A stretch of 64,000 nucleotides of DNA from Adiantum capillus-veneris (Eukaryota > Streptophyta > Polypodiopsida > Polypodiales > Pteridaceae): the NCBI GenBank assembly GCA_014529385.2, contig CM043971.1, forward strand, positions 24,652,769-24,716,768. Reading direction: 5' to 3'. Position 1 is the stretch's first letter, and each line of letters starts with the position of its first letter. Position numbers and translations under genes: made by a program. Shown here in pieces: positions 1-11,031 of this stretch. A model generated the notes under the pieces. It did not search any database. It saw only the letters and a list, made by a program, of their open reading frames with translations, and was not told the origin of the DNA.

Positions 1-183
1 CGCCACAACTATTCTTTGAGTTTCTCTCTCCTGTGTGTGCCCGACTCTCCCTCTCTCTACCCACTGCTCCCAGTCTCCGCTCCAATCTCCTGTCAGAAGT
101 TCTCCAAGCTTACAAGTAACTAAGCTTGCATGACCATGCCCTTAGAGGGTAAAACACAATAGAGCAACAAACATGAGGTAGGG

Positions 184-391
184 TGATCCATCCCTTGACA
201 TTATCGAAAGGACATATAGGAGAAGACAAAAGAAGGCTACGTGTAACGTCTCTTCATTTTATAAATATTAGGTGAGGGGGAGCCATCCATCCCTTCACCT
301 TAAAGAATCCATCCCTTCACATTAAAGAAAGGTGATATAGGAGAAGACAAAGAAGGCTACGAGTAACGAGCCTACGTTTGATAAATATCTA
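184..391. repeat. Diverged tandem duplication, period about 121 bp
   Basis: A block beginning GATCCATCCCTTGACATTA and running through GACAAAAGAAGGCTACGTG to a TTTATAAATAT end recurs once about 121 bp downstream, near 305-391, with scattered substitutions. No reading frame is kept across it. Confidence 0.7.
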
Positions 392-1200
392 TTGGATTTG
401 AAACAGCGTCCACGGATGCTATGGCACACCCACTAGATCCTTATCTCTTTGAGGGTGGGTTTAGACTAGGCGGCGGAAGAAAAAGCAAAGGGGCGTTCTT
501 CTTTCATGGCAAAATTTAATTGGTTGGATTTGAGGCACTCTTTCGTCGGGCCTTCCATTTTTCGTTCGACCCCCCCCCTTCGAAACACTTGATGGCCTCT
601 CTCAACCCCCTTCACTTTTTCACTTTCCTCCTCCACGCAGTCCACATTAGGCGGCGACACATTTAGGAAACCTTATTTCTTCCGCCGGTTCAGTCTGAAC
701 CCAACCTGAGTCTCATTGGCGTTTGCTTCTATAGGAGCTCAACGTGAACGCATAGGCATTTACTCAATGCGAGGGTCGATGAGGAGAAAAATTGGAGGTT
801 GAGCTTGATAAATGCGCTGGATGGTAGCTGGCTTAGGAATTACTTTCCTGTTTGTTCAGATGTTTTATATTTTTGACAGGATGTTTTGTATAACTCTGGG
901 ATGGTATGATGTTCAGCAGCCTCTTGTAGCTCTCCCTTGTAATATTTTTCTTTTCTAATCAAATTCCTCGTGCTTATGGTTTTTTTTATATAAAAAAAGG
1001 AGGTTGAGGGCAACGTTTGCTCATGTCACATAGCAAGGTAGAACTATGCCTATGTGAATGTGCCCTTATACACCTTTTGTCTTTTTTAGTTTTTAAAATT
1101 AAAGTGAAGGCCAATTTCACACAGGCCATGGTTTTTTGTAGAGAATATGTAAGCAAACTTAAAAGCTTTGTTTAGTGGCAGGCTACTTCTATCAAGTGTT
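392..1200. other. Intergenic stretch without a recognisable gene
   Basis: No long ORF or protein-family motif is visible. Positions 900-1000 end in a TTGTAATATTT...T-rich then A-rich tail that resembles the 3' end of a plant LINE, but too little is left to assign it. Confidence 0.5.
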
Positions 1201-1208
1201 GTCAAGAA

Positions 1209-1375
1209 GACTCTCCACGAAAAATGGTGAGGCTAGTGACTATGAAAAGGGTGGAGTTGGAGGCCTTTGGGAGTTGCTGAGTGGATGGGACAAGCAAACC
1301 CTCCATGAACAATGGTGAGGATAGTGATTATGAAAAGGGTCAAGTTGACCGCCTTTGGAAGTCGTTCAGTCTTAA
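1209..1375. repeat. Two-copy tandem repeat, period about 89 bp
   Basis: The phrase CTCCACGAAAAATGGTGAGG ... GACTATGAAAAGGGTGGAG at 1209 recurs at about 1298 with roughly ten percent differences. Weaker, related phrases (ACTAGTACCAAAAGGACTAG with a following GTTGAAAATGTAGCC type block) recur near 1571, 1693 and 2191, so 1.2-2.25 kb looks like a decayed long-period array. Confidence 0.6.
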
Positions 1376-1974
1376 GGTACTTAGACCTCTTGCAGAGTTA
1401 AAGGCACCTTGTCTAGAGTTGTAGCATGATGGCCACACGGTCCACACCACACCGATGAGAGTGAAACTACTTTGAGTGCCACATGGTCGAAAATGCAGCC
1501 TTTTGACCCGGGAGCTCATCCTTCAACCTTGCCCACTATTATACTATCCTTGTATGGAAGGCAAGGCATTGTACTAGTACCAAAAGGACTAGAGTTTAGG
1601 GGTTATGTGGTTGAAAATGTAGCCTCATAATCCTCCAACTCCTCCTTGTGCCATGCCAAGTGATCACATGGGCCCCATTCCAAAAACGAGATAGTATACT
1701 AGTATCAAAATGATTGGAGTTGTTCGATTACATGGCAACAAATGCAACCCTTGATTGTTCGACTTGACCTTGTTGCTTGTCCAGTTATCAAAGAGCCTTC
1801 GTTTGAAAGAGAGAACATTCTACTAATATTAGCATACATCAATGTCGATTTGACTCTCTTAGCTAGAGCGACCTTCCCCTATCCCCCCCCAATTGGAAGA
1901 CAAGACACCATACATGGGGCGTCCACTAGGAAAGATGTAAGATAGCACGTGTCAGTAAAATAAGAGATTTATAA

Positions 1975-2180
1975 TTAGGTACATTTACAAAAAAATGTAT
2001 TTACATAAAGGGTTTTTTAATCGAGAAAATGAAATTTTGCACACATAAGGGCTATTTTTTTTTACCAAAATGCATACATAAGGGTACATATAATACTTGA
2101 AAATATATAGGTAATGGATTATTTAAATACCTCTTGTTTGCACATGCTTTATGCAATTATTACATAGTGGACTCCCCGAG
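1975..2180 (-). mobile_element. MITE-like inverted-repeat element, copy A
   Basis: Read on the minus strand, the end is CTCGGGGAGTCCACTATGT followed by an AT-rich block containing AAGAGGTATTTAAATAA. This matches the ends of the copies at 16990-17215 and 54598-54856. The left boundary is not resolved and no target-site duplication was found for this copy. It has no coding capacity. Confidence 0.5.
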
Positions 2181-2247
2181 ATACCATAATGGTACCGAAA
2201 GGATTGGAATTAGTAAGCTATGTGCCAACAAATACAACGCCTTCGTT

Positions 2248-2455
2248 GGGGGGGGGGGGGGGGGGGGGTCGTAAAACCTATATATCATGTGCATTCAAAT
2301 ACTATTTATAAAACCCCTTAGGTATGCATTTTCCACCAATAAAAGGGGAGGCTTTTCCAATTCAATCTGTATTTTTTTTCAAGAACATTTTTTTAACACC
2401 TTTCACTATGTAAAAATGTGAAAATATAGAATAAAATAATCCCTACTATTCAATC
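2248..2455 (+). mobile_element. MITE-like element, copy B, starting with a 21-base poly-G run
   Basis: After G21 (2248-2268), the sequence GTCGTAAAACCTATATATCA ... CACCAATAAAAGGG ... ATATAGAATAAAATAATCC follows copy C (16990-17215) nearly word for word. The far inverted repeat seems lost. The G run sits exactly where other copies carry six to eleven G, so it looks like homopolymer expansion of the terminal repeat. Confidence 0.6.
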
Positions 2456-2671
2456 CTTGTGATAATTTTTTAAATTGTATCGACTTGTCTAAAGACAAAA
2501 CCTCTTGGCTATCTAACTTGTCCTTGTAGCTTCTCGAGTGATCTACATGGCCTTTGTTTGAAAGAGACGACATTCTATACATATACATACTCGCTCAATA
2601 GTTGCTTAAGTTCCCTTTGCCTCTCGGATCTCATGAAGCCTCTATAGTCTCTATCTTAACTTTCTTGCATC

Positions 2672-2795
2672 TTTTTTTTTTTTTTGGGGCAAAACTCACA
2701 ATTGTGAGTGAATTAAATTGAACAGCCCAAAAAATTACAAGGTCTTGTCATGCTCATGTTAACCCATGACAACATCAAGGGACCATATTAACATT
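2672..2795 (-). mobile_element. 5'-truncated LINE 3' tail
   Basis: The reverse complement aligns with the last 100-odd bases of the LINE ending at 4990: CATGAGCATGACAAGACCTT, TTGTAATTTTTTGGG, then ATTCACTCACAATTGTGAGT and an A-run (T-run 2672-2685 on the plus strand). This is a classic 5'-truncated non-LTR insertion of the same family. A 23-base G run (2796-2818) abuts its truncated end. Confidence 0.75.
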
Positions 2796-2993
2796 GGGGG
2801 GGGGGGGGGGGGGGGGGGAGGAAGAAGGTGTAGGGAAAGGTGGTCTAATCTTTCCTCCTAAATGGGCTATCAATTTGTAGATGGGAGTGATTTCACGAGA
2901 AAGGTCAGTCAAGGGTCCAAGGGAGATTGGTCAATAGGCAACTTCTGTTTTGTGGAGTCCATGCATTTACACACTCTACAGCTATATAGTCTG

Positions 2994-3245
2994 CACATTG
3001 ATGTAACACAAAACAGTCCATGTGTTGAATTGTCGCATAGGGGACATCTTGATGTTATCATTTACATGCTCCACAATTACAGATTCTTCACATTGATCAT
3101 GTAGCACAAAACACTCCATGTGCTGAATTGTCGCATAGGGGACATCTTGATGCTATCATTTACATGCTCCACAACTGCACATTCTCCACATTGATATAGC
3201 ACAAAACACTCCATGTGCTAAATTATCGTATAGGAGACACCTCGA
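2994..3245. repeat. Minisatellite, about 2.6 copies of 95-98 bp
   Basis: Units begin at 2994, 3089 and 3187 with CACATTGAT..., each containing CACAAAACA(G/C)TCCATGTG and GTCGCATAGGGGACATC-like blocks. The copies differ by a few percent and indels, and no ORF spans them. Confidence 0.75.
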
Positions 3246-3527
3246 TGAAGCACATGAGCGTTGTATCAGTCACCCATCGCCTCTTTTCTAGAGGCAGTTC
3301 AAGCAGCAACCACATTGTGGCTAGCGTTGAAAATTTTGTTATTAATGAGCTATGCATGGAGGGAATAGATACATTGCTCCTCAAATCCCAATGTGACTAT
3401 CTATAGTAGTATAAAAGGGGGAGGGATTTCGGATCCCCCCCCCTGCACGTGGCGCAACCTCCTTCAACGGGCATGTGCACCCTGCAGTCCTCGGGCCACA
3501 TAGTGACATCGCAACGAGAAAGGCGCC

Positions 3528-3530
<3 letters not shown>

Positions 3531-3573
<43 letters not shown>

Positions 3574-3706
3574 GAGTTCTTCAAGTTCTGAGGTGCCTAC
3601 GTATCACACTGCAGTATCACCTGACGATGTCCGCATTAATTTCGAGCACTGCAACCGCTCTCTCTGTCTCACAAACACACGCGCAACGGCGCAGTCTAGA
3701 CGATTG

Positions 3707-3800
<94 letters not shown>
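3531..3800. repeat. (GA)n, then (CT)n and (GT)n microsatellites
   Basis: A (GA)n run at about 3533-3570, then (CT)n at 3714-3752 passing directly into (GT)n at 3753-3799. Reading frames here are poly-SL, poly-RE and poly-CV artefacts. Confidence 0.95.
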
Positions 3801-4169
3801 TGGGATCCGTGAGTTGCAGTCAGATAAAAAATTTCCCCAAAAAAAACCAGTCATACATATGCTTTGGGGTAAACCTCTCAAATTTCCAAAATTCCCAAAA
3901 CACCCCCAATATTTTGCAAATTCCCACAATGCCCTTCAATTTTTCCAAAATCTCCTAGTCGTGGGATTAAATTTCTTGAAAGACAAGCTTTTCATAAGAA
4001 AACTTGATTGTACTTGGGCACTTCTAGGATAGTGACAACAAGAGTTGGAAAACCATTGATCTTCTGGTTGCCCAGTACCAACTTAATAGCTTGGAGGTCT
4101 TGCTTGTCCACAAAGTGATGAAAAAGCTTGACTATATAGTGATGCCGATTTGTGACTTGGAGTTGGACT

Positions 4170-4990
4170 AGAATGCCTGGAAATGGCCCGGAAGCAGTCT
4201 CTTATGGATCCTAAAGACATTTATCATACAATGATGCATAAGAAAAATTGGTCTAGCCCCCTTAACAAGATATGGAAAAAACAATGGCCGGAGGAAAGGT
4301 GGGAGCAAGTAATAGAGAACATCTGGAAGCCTAAGGTTCCGCATCACATGAAGGTATTTTTATGGAAGGTAATCTGGGGTGCTCTACCGACGAGGGTGAA
4401 AATTCAGGAGAGAGGGATTGGGTCAGATCGAAGCTTGGGGTGCAGGCTCACTAGTGAAGATCTAGCCCACCTCTTTATGGATTGCCCAACTATCAAAGGC
4501 CTAGCAGGGAAAATATGCAAGTGGGTCCAAAGAACATGGAAAATTGTTTTCTTCAAGACTGATCTATTCCTTGGAGGGAAGAATTCAGGTAGTACTGCCC
4601 TCCTCATCAGCACTCAAATCATTTGATACTTCTTCTTACATAATGTATGGCAGATAAGGAACCGCCGTGTGTTTGAAGGAGGTTTCGAGGTGGCAAGCTT
4701 CGCAGAAATTATACAAGAGAGCAAAGTGCTAATATGGACACTCGGACGCAAGCAACACTCTGAGGATTGGTCTAGGATTACTTGTGCCTTGTTGTTAGCA
4801 GTTGGCATGCCTAGTACAGGGGAAAATACTAGCCATCGATAGTTAAAAGATATCAGAAGAACCTTGATTGCCGTTGTGATTTTGGTCCCTGTTTGATGTC
4901 ATGGCTCAACACGAGCATGACAAGATCTTGTAATTTTTTAGGTTGATCAATATAATTCACTCACAATTGTGAGTTTTGCTATAAAAAAAA
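4170..4990 (+). mobile_element. LINE (non-LTR retrotransposon) 3' remnant
   Basis: The stretch 4183-4626 encodes the C-terminal reverse-transcriptase zinc-binding (zf-RVT) region of a plant LINE: the W-KPKVPHHMKVFLWKV-type block, then GALPTRVKIQERG, then a C...DLAHLFMDC pattern. It stops at 4626 and non-coding 3' sequence follows to an A-run at 4982-4989. Immediately before the tail lies the 16-bp perfect palindrome ACTCACAATTGTGAGT (4959-4974), shared with the truncated copy at 2672-2795. All upstream RT and endonuclease sequence is missing. Confidence 0.8.
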
Positions 4991-5159
4991 CAAAGACTTG
5001 ATTGTCGATCAATACAAGATGCTAAAACTAGAATTTGGGTCTGTTAAGTAGGCTCTCGAGATAAATTGCTTCATTATTTGTCCTTTTTTGCGAGGTAATT
5101 TGTGACTAATTACATGCTAAGCACTCAAAACCATATCTTATTTAATTGGAAGGGTCAAG

Positions 5160-5384
5160 AAGAAAATTTTAAAAATTAGGTTAATTTTTCGAGGATTCAC
5201 ACTATTTTTCTCTTTTTCGGGGTGGGGTTTCTCCTTTTTCCCTTGCCCTCAATTGGAATTTTTGAATTTGAAAACGGCACGATATTAAGTTGAGACGCAT
5301 TTTTCTCGAACACTGAGCAAATGTAATCATAGTGCCCACGTGCTGTAGAACCACCTTCAACGGAGCTGAGTGCTGAGACTAATG

Positions 5385-5477
<93 letters not shown>

Positions 5478-5557
5478 CACCATATTAAGTTGAGACACAT
5501 TTTTCCGGAACACTGCTCTTAGCTCAGATTTTGAAGTTGATTGATGTGGTCGGGTGT

Positions 5558-5622
<65 letters not shown>

Positions 5623-5665
5623 GATAGAGAAAGAGAGAGGAAGAGGGAGAGTGAGACTTGAGAGC

Positions 5666-5741
<76 letters not shown>

Positions 5742-6275
5742 AAGAGGGAGAGAGAGAGAGAGAGCTTCAAATAGAAAGTGCATCAAACAGGCTGCATGTG
5801 TAGAGAGAGAGAGAGAGAGAGAGAGCGCTAGATTATCATCAACATCATCAATAGGCGGCCTCTTGATCTCTCTTTTGGAACACATTCGGAGGAAATTTTT
5901 AAATATTAGGTTTATTTTTCGAGGTTTCACACTATTTTCTCTTTTTTAGGGCGGGGTTTCTCCTTTTTCCCTTGCCAATAACTGTCATATTTGAAATTGA
6001 AAACAACACGATATTAAGTTGAGACACATTTTTTCCGATCACTGCTGTCAGCTACGGTGAGCTACCTGAAGTTTTTGAACAATGCTGGCGCACACTTCGA
6101 ATGCAGGCATGCATGCCTGCATGCACACATACACAAGCAAGAACCAAGCCGGCAACTACCTGTCAGCTTCATCTATTTTGTTTTCACTAAGCGCCAAGCA
6201 GCGACAAATCCACTCACAAATCTAGGGAAGACGCACACGAGATTGCTTCAACTTTTGAAGTTGATTGACATGGTC

Positions 6276-6373
<98 letters not shown>

Positions 6374-6420
6374 GAAGAAGAAGACGAAGAAGATAATTTT
6401 AACATCATAGGAAACTATCC
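5160..6420. repeat. Duplicated segment interleaved with long (GA)n tracts
   Basis: The block from 5163 (TTAATTTTTCGAGGATTCAC, then GGGGTTTCTCCTTTTTCCC, then ATATTAAGTTGAGACGCAT) recurs from about 5889 with around 10 percent differences. A third copy of the ATATTAAGTTGAGACACAT phrase is at 5485. The GAAGTTGATTGA(T/C)(G/A)TGGTCGGG block occurs at 5532 and 6259. Between them are (GA)n at 5389-5473, 5560-5618, 5687-5737 and 5802-5826, (AT)n at 5665-5686, and (GT)n(GA)n at 6280-6371. Confidence 0.8.
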
Positions 6421-6471
6421 CAAGAGACCTTAAAGATCTATCCGACGAGGAGAGTTGAACTCAAGACCTGT

Positions 6472-6476
<5 letters not shown>

Positions 6477-6525
<49 letters not shown>
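6477..6525. repeat. (GA)n microsatellite
   Basis: Uninterrupted GA dinucleotides. The following 600 bp holds no recognisable gene; 6980-6996 is a C run. Confidence 0.9.
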
Positions 6526-6527
<2 letters not shown>

Positions 6528-7139
6528 TTTTCGTGATCTTCTTTTGTGAAATTTGTCAAGAGTGAGGAGCTTGAGGGTAAGAAGAGCCATGCCGCTACCG
6601 AAGGCGGCACCGTTTTACTAGTGTTCATAAGATCTCTTTGGAATCAAAAATTCTCAGATGATCTGAAAAGTTCTCCTCTGCAAGTAACTACCAACTCCCG
6701 ATTACTAGGCATGTATTGGTGCTACTTGGGGGTTGATGACCCCCTTGTCCCAACACTTGATGGATGAGAATGGATTAGGGGAGACAATTCCCCTAAAATA
6801 CACACTCCACATGGTGCCCATAGCCTCTGCACATCCCCACATTGTCACCTATATTTTAGAGCTACACCATAAAAAACACCATCTTCCAAAATTGATTAAA
6901 TGGTGGACATAGAAGGTTAAAGGGACCCTCACACGCTAGCGGGGTAATTGTAATGCGTTAACCCCCTCAATTTGCGCCTCCCCCCCCCCCCCCCCAAACA
7001 ATGCATGTGAAAGTGTGAAGTAAATGTCACATCAATTTCATCAAATGGGGGAAATAGCAATTACCACTCAGTGTGTGGAGACCACCTAAAAAACAACATT
7101 ATTTTCCAGAATCATTGAAGTCGTTGACAACAAATACTA

Positions 7140-8486
7140 AATAAAAAGTAGGCCTTGTCCCCAATCACAATGTTTGCCAATAAAGCCATGGTCGAAGGGT
7201 CATTGGAGACGAGTGTGAAGAGAGGGCTTATCAAGCCCATCCAAAAACAGATCTGCTGTTCTAAACTGAAACATTGGCGCCCTATAACGATGATATCGGT
7301 GGCCTACAAAATTATAGCTAAAGCAGTGGCCCTCAGACTGCTCCCCCCCCCCCCCCCCCCCCCATCAACCTGGTTTCATAAAAGGAAGGTCCATTTACGA
7401 TAACATCTTGGCAGCAATGGTGGGCATAGAATACGCAACTGTCACAAAGCAGGAGTGCATTCTGCTGCAGTTGGACCTGGACAAGGCCTATGATAGAATA
7501 ACATGGACATATATAGAAGCCGTCATGGAAGCTCTAGGCTTTGGGCCGCACCTCTGTCGGCTGGTTCATGTAATTGGGGCCGGAAGTCAGTCAGAGCTCC
7601 TATTCAACGATAGAATTGTGGGCTCCTTTGAGGTCAAAAGGTCTATTAAACAGGGATGCCCTCTAGCTCCCCTACTTTGTTCCATAGGATCACATCCTCT
7701 AATCATGACGCTCGAAGCTAGTGCTGAACGAGGGGAGGTGCAAGGCCTTGTATTTTCAGGAAATTGCCAACTCCTGGCAAAACTTTTTACAGATGATTCT
7801 CTCCTCTTCTTGAAGGCGTGCCCCCAGGTCATTAGAAAATCTCTGGAGATTGTACAAATGTTCTCAGTAGCTTCGGGGTCCCAGTGTAATATAGAGAAGT
7901 CAAGGATGATTTCCCTATCGGAAAATGACTCATTTGACCCTTCTGTCTGGTTGGGGGAGATTGTCACAAAAGGGAGTATCTTTAGACATCTAGGAGCCCC
8001 CTTGGGGGTGGATGTAACTCACAAGCAAAGATTCAAGCGGGTGCTTGAAAAAAATCAAAACAATAATGAGTAGGTGGGAGTATGATCTTCTCCCATTCCC
8101 AAGTCGGATAAGAGTGATGAATGCCTTTATGATTCCTTATATTGCCTTCATTAGCCCGCTTCTCAAGATGGCTAAGTGTCACTGGAAAGAGTTCTTAAAA
8201 CCTATAAAAATATTTTTATGGAAAAATAACATGAAATCTTCCAGGCCATGGCAACGGGCCCGTTGGGAATCAGTTGCTCGACCGGGGAATCAAGGAGGCC
8301 TCGGAATTCTCAACCCTCTGGCCCATGCAGAAGCTTGTTGCACCAAATTTGTTGTTTCCTTGGCTAAACAGGATCAAGTTTGGGCTGTCATGATTAGAGA
8401 TATGATAGAAGCAGCTAAACTTGGCTCGAAGGGTGGAAAGTGGAGAGGGGTGGAGATTCATGACAAACTGTTAGATCCCTAGTCTC
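7140..8486 (+). pseudogene. LINE reverse transcriptase, frameshifted and truncated at both ends
   Basis: Three successive frames together give a plant LINE reverse transcriptase. Frame 1 (7155-7340) has the HWRPITMISVAYKIIAKAVA block that opens the RT domain. After a C-run at 7341-7362 the frame changes and continues as QPGFIKGRSIYDNIL. ORF 7408-8073 then carries LDLDKAYDRITW, SIKQGCPLAPLL and the catalytic FTDDSLLF (Asp-Asp intact). A length change in the A-run at 8048-8054 moves the reading into 8045-8482, which encodes the thumb/C-terminal part (SRWEYDLLPFPSRIRVMNAF, then NQGGLGILNP). The endonuclease and zf-RVT regions are absent. Both frameshifts lie in homopolymers. It may be the same or a close family to the remnant at 4170-4990, but the overlap is too short to tell. 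Confidence 0.9.
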
Positions 8487-8489
8487 TCT

Positions 8490-8933
8490 AGTGAGAGCGT
8501 GAGCATGTGCTTCCATTATCTGTGCTGCAACATCAGGTGTGACTTGGAAACTGATTGTGATAATTACCTCGGTGACTTGAGCTACCCGATTCTTGAAGTA
8601 GAATAGTGTTGATTCTCTATTGTGTAGAGATCCCTCCATCTTTTTGTTGCAGGTTGGTTGTAGGTTGCGAACATGGTCTCGACTTCCTCCTTCTTCTCCT
8701 TGGCACCCGACATATGTATATCCATTGAGTCTGGCGTGTTGGTTGACTCTCCCACTGCAAATCGATTACGGTTATGGCTGGCACTCGCGCTTCGATGGAG
8801 ATGCGAAGTTCGTCTAGTTGTGCTTGGAGCTCTTCTTCTTCTGTCGTCCAGTTAGCGAACCTTGCTAACCATTCATCCATCCACAAAAGTCTAGGGGTTT
8901 CAGTATTGTAAACTGGAGGGTTTCGTGAAAGGA
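8490..8933 (-). pseudogene. Gag-like ORF start of a minus-strand LTR element
   Basis: Directly after the primer-binding site, a minus-strand frame reads through PPVYNTETPRLLWMDEWLA and a Glu-rich helix (TTEEEELQAQLDELRISIEA). After one frameshift near 8760 it continues as GAKEKEEVETMFATYNQPAT, and after another as VTPDVAAQIMEAHAHALTRE, until it meets the LINE remnant at about 8486. The position after PBS, acidic/helical composition and lack of a family match suggest a gag-like leader protein. There is no zinc knuckle and no pol. The continuous translation as far as 9030 runs through the PBS into the LTR and is not all coding. Confidence 0.4.
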
Positions 8934-8951
8934 TCCTCCGTGGCGGCGCCA
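8934..8951 (-). other. Candidate LTR primer-binding site
   Basis: On the minus strand it reads TGGCGCCGCCACGGAGGA, six bases after a CA that would end the LTR (8958). It resembles the sites at 12056 and 34999. I could not assign the priming tRNA with certainty. Confidence 0.5.
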
Positions 8952-8957
8952 AGAAAA

Positions 8958-10060
8958 TGAAAGCCAAAAAGGACATGCCATATGGGGTGGCCTCTGCACC
9001 ACACATAGCCTGAACATCCCCAAGAATCATCTCAAGGTAGGAGTAATCCTATAAGTAGAGAGGGCACCACCTAGCATAAGTGCAGCTAGGACACAGACAT
9101 ACATTACCTAGGGTAGGAAAAGTGAGATGCCCTCAAGGTAACCAACATGAAATGGTGATACAGCAAACGTCCACATGTAGAAAATGCCTAGTCAACAGTC
9201 AGGAGTGTCTGTACGAGAGACGTATGTGACAAGGTCGGAATGGAGCATACTGACTGATTGGAGAGACCGCACGTGATGGAGCACAAGCAGAGTGATATAC
9301 AAGAGACGAAACATCCTGCGAATGTGGGAAAACAAAACTAAGGAGAACAGAGAATGGACTCCAAAGATCAAGACAACATTGCACCCTTTTATTGGCGATG
9401 AAGATACTTACAAATGGTGGTCTTGAATGTTACAAACCTGGCTCTTGGCACTAGGGATGCATGATGGAATGAAAGCACCATATGGTGCATGGTGAAGTTG
9501 GAGTTAGCGGGGAGGTTAGTTGAGGAAAAACATCAAGACGATGCAGCCACCGACGACATTAATCACCAACATTGAGAGCGGCTCAAGGTAGCATGGTGTC
9601 GATGCATTCAATCCTAGCATGCTCATGTTGCCTTGCCGGGGAGTAGTGACTGCCTTATGTGTATGGAGTGGTCGTGACTAGTAACTCAACCATGGTGTGG
9701 TGGATAATGGGGAAAATGGTGATGTTACCAATGGTAAAATGCCCAATCTTGCAACCAAACATGATTCCATGAGCTCTCTAGCTTGGGGGGGGGTGCATTA
9801 TGTGCTTAGTGGTGCTTAAAATGTAGAGTGCATGAAGCTAGTGTGTTCCTCCTTCACTTGTGCCCCCTTGTGCTTAGCGGAGGCCTCTTTATATAGGCTT
9901 GAGAGGTGGTCCTTACCTAATGGTCCTTGCAAATATCCACTGGTCACTGTAGAAGGTCTAGATGCCTCTCTAGTAAGAGAGATAGAGGGGGAGAGAAGGT
10001 AGAGAGAGAGAGGAAAGAGTGGGGTGGGGAGAGTTTTTTAGCAATCCACTAGCCACTGGC
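8958..10060 (-). mobile_element. LTR of the minus-strand element, upstream limit unresolved
   Basis: The region between the PBS and about 10.06 kb has no host-gene signal. A minus-strand TATA box (CCTATATAAAGAGG, around 9887-9900) is consistent with a U3 promoter. A matching second LTR is not in the window, so the upper boundary is a guess. Confidence 0.4.
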
Positions 10061-10595
10061 TAGGTTATTAGGGAAGAGTGGAATTCGAGGCATTTACAAG
10101 GGGTTTTGTTGATGGTTCGGGTGGTTGGTGTGAGGTTTAAGGCTGCCAGAATTTGGTATTTGTTGCGGGAATCTGAGATGCTACGTGTCACTTCCTCTCG
10201 GTGCCGGTCGGGGTGTGCCTTCGGCGTCTTTCCTTATTTTGGTATAGGCAGTGCGCGACTTGGCTGCCTTTGTCGATGGTGTCGATGTCATATTTCTTTC
10301 GCCTCTTTTTTCCATTGTGGGTGTGTATATGCGTGCGTGCATTGTGTGTGTGTGCATGTGTGTGTATAGGCGTGTTTGTATATATATGAGTGCGTTTTAT
10401 GGGTGTTGGTGCTCATAAGTGCGTATGCACACGTGTGTGTATGTGATTATATATGTGTGTGTAGGCGTACTTGTGAGTGGGTGTGTGCATGTATATTATT
10501 TGGGTGTGGGTGTGTAAGTGTGTGTGTGTATCAAGAGAGTGAGTGCGTGGGAAGGGGGAGAGAGTGATTATATATATATTTATAAATAAATAAAT

Positions 10596-10630
<35 letters not shown>

Positions 10631-10874
10631 AAAATAATAAAAAAAATATATATATAAAATCTTTCCTAGCTTGCCCGTGGCTCGCCGTCTACACAGAACT
10701 AGGGAGACGGTGAGTGAGAGAGAGAGAGTGTGAGTATGTGGCCGAGGGTGTGTGTGTGTGTGTGTTTAGGTGCCGGTAAATGAGAGAGAGAGGGAGAAAC
10801 CCCGGCTTGTGCCACTGTGCAGAGAACGAGAGGAAGAAGGTGGTGAGAGTGGAGAGAGCGCGACGTGGTGTATG

Positions 10875-10918
<44 letters not shown>

Positions 10919-10955
10919 GGGGGGGGGGGCTCTGTACTGTGCCTCCGAGCTTGCC

Positions 10956-11010
<55 letters not shown>

Positions 11011-11027
11011 CTTGTGATTGGTGCTCT
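10061..11027. repeat. GT-rich, AT and GA simple-sequence region
   Basis: Irregular GTGTGT blocks lie at 10317-10530, (AT)n at 10596-10626, (GA)n at 10877-10912 followed by a G run, and (GA)n at 10961-11008. No gene is visible; the ORFs are microsatellite translations. Confidence 0.8.
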
Positions 11028-11031
11028 GCGT

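Noticed and set aside
5379-5930. 183-codon minus-strand ORF and its neighbours
   Set aside because: Almost entirely Ser-Leu and Ile-Tyr dipeptides from (GA)n and (AT)n tracts; not a gene.
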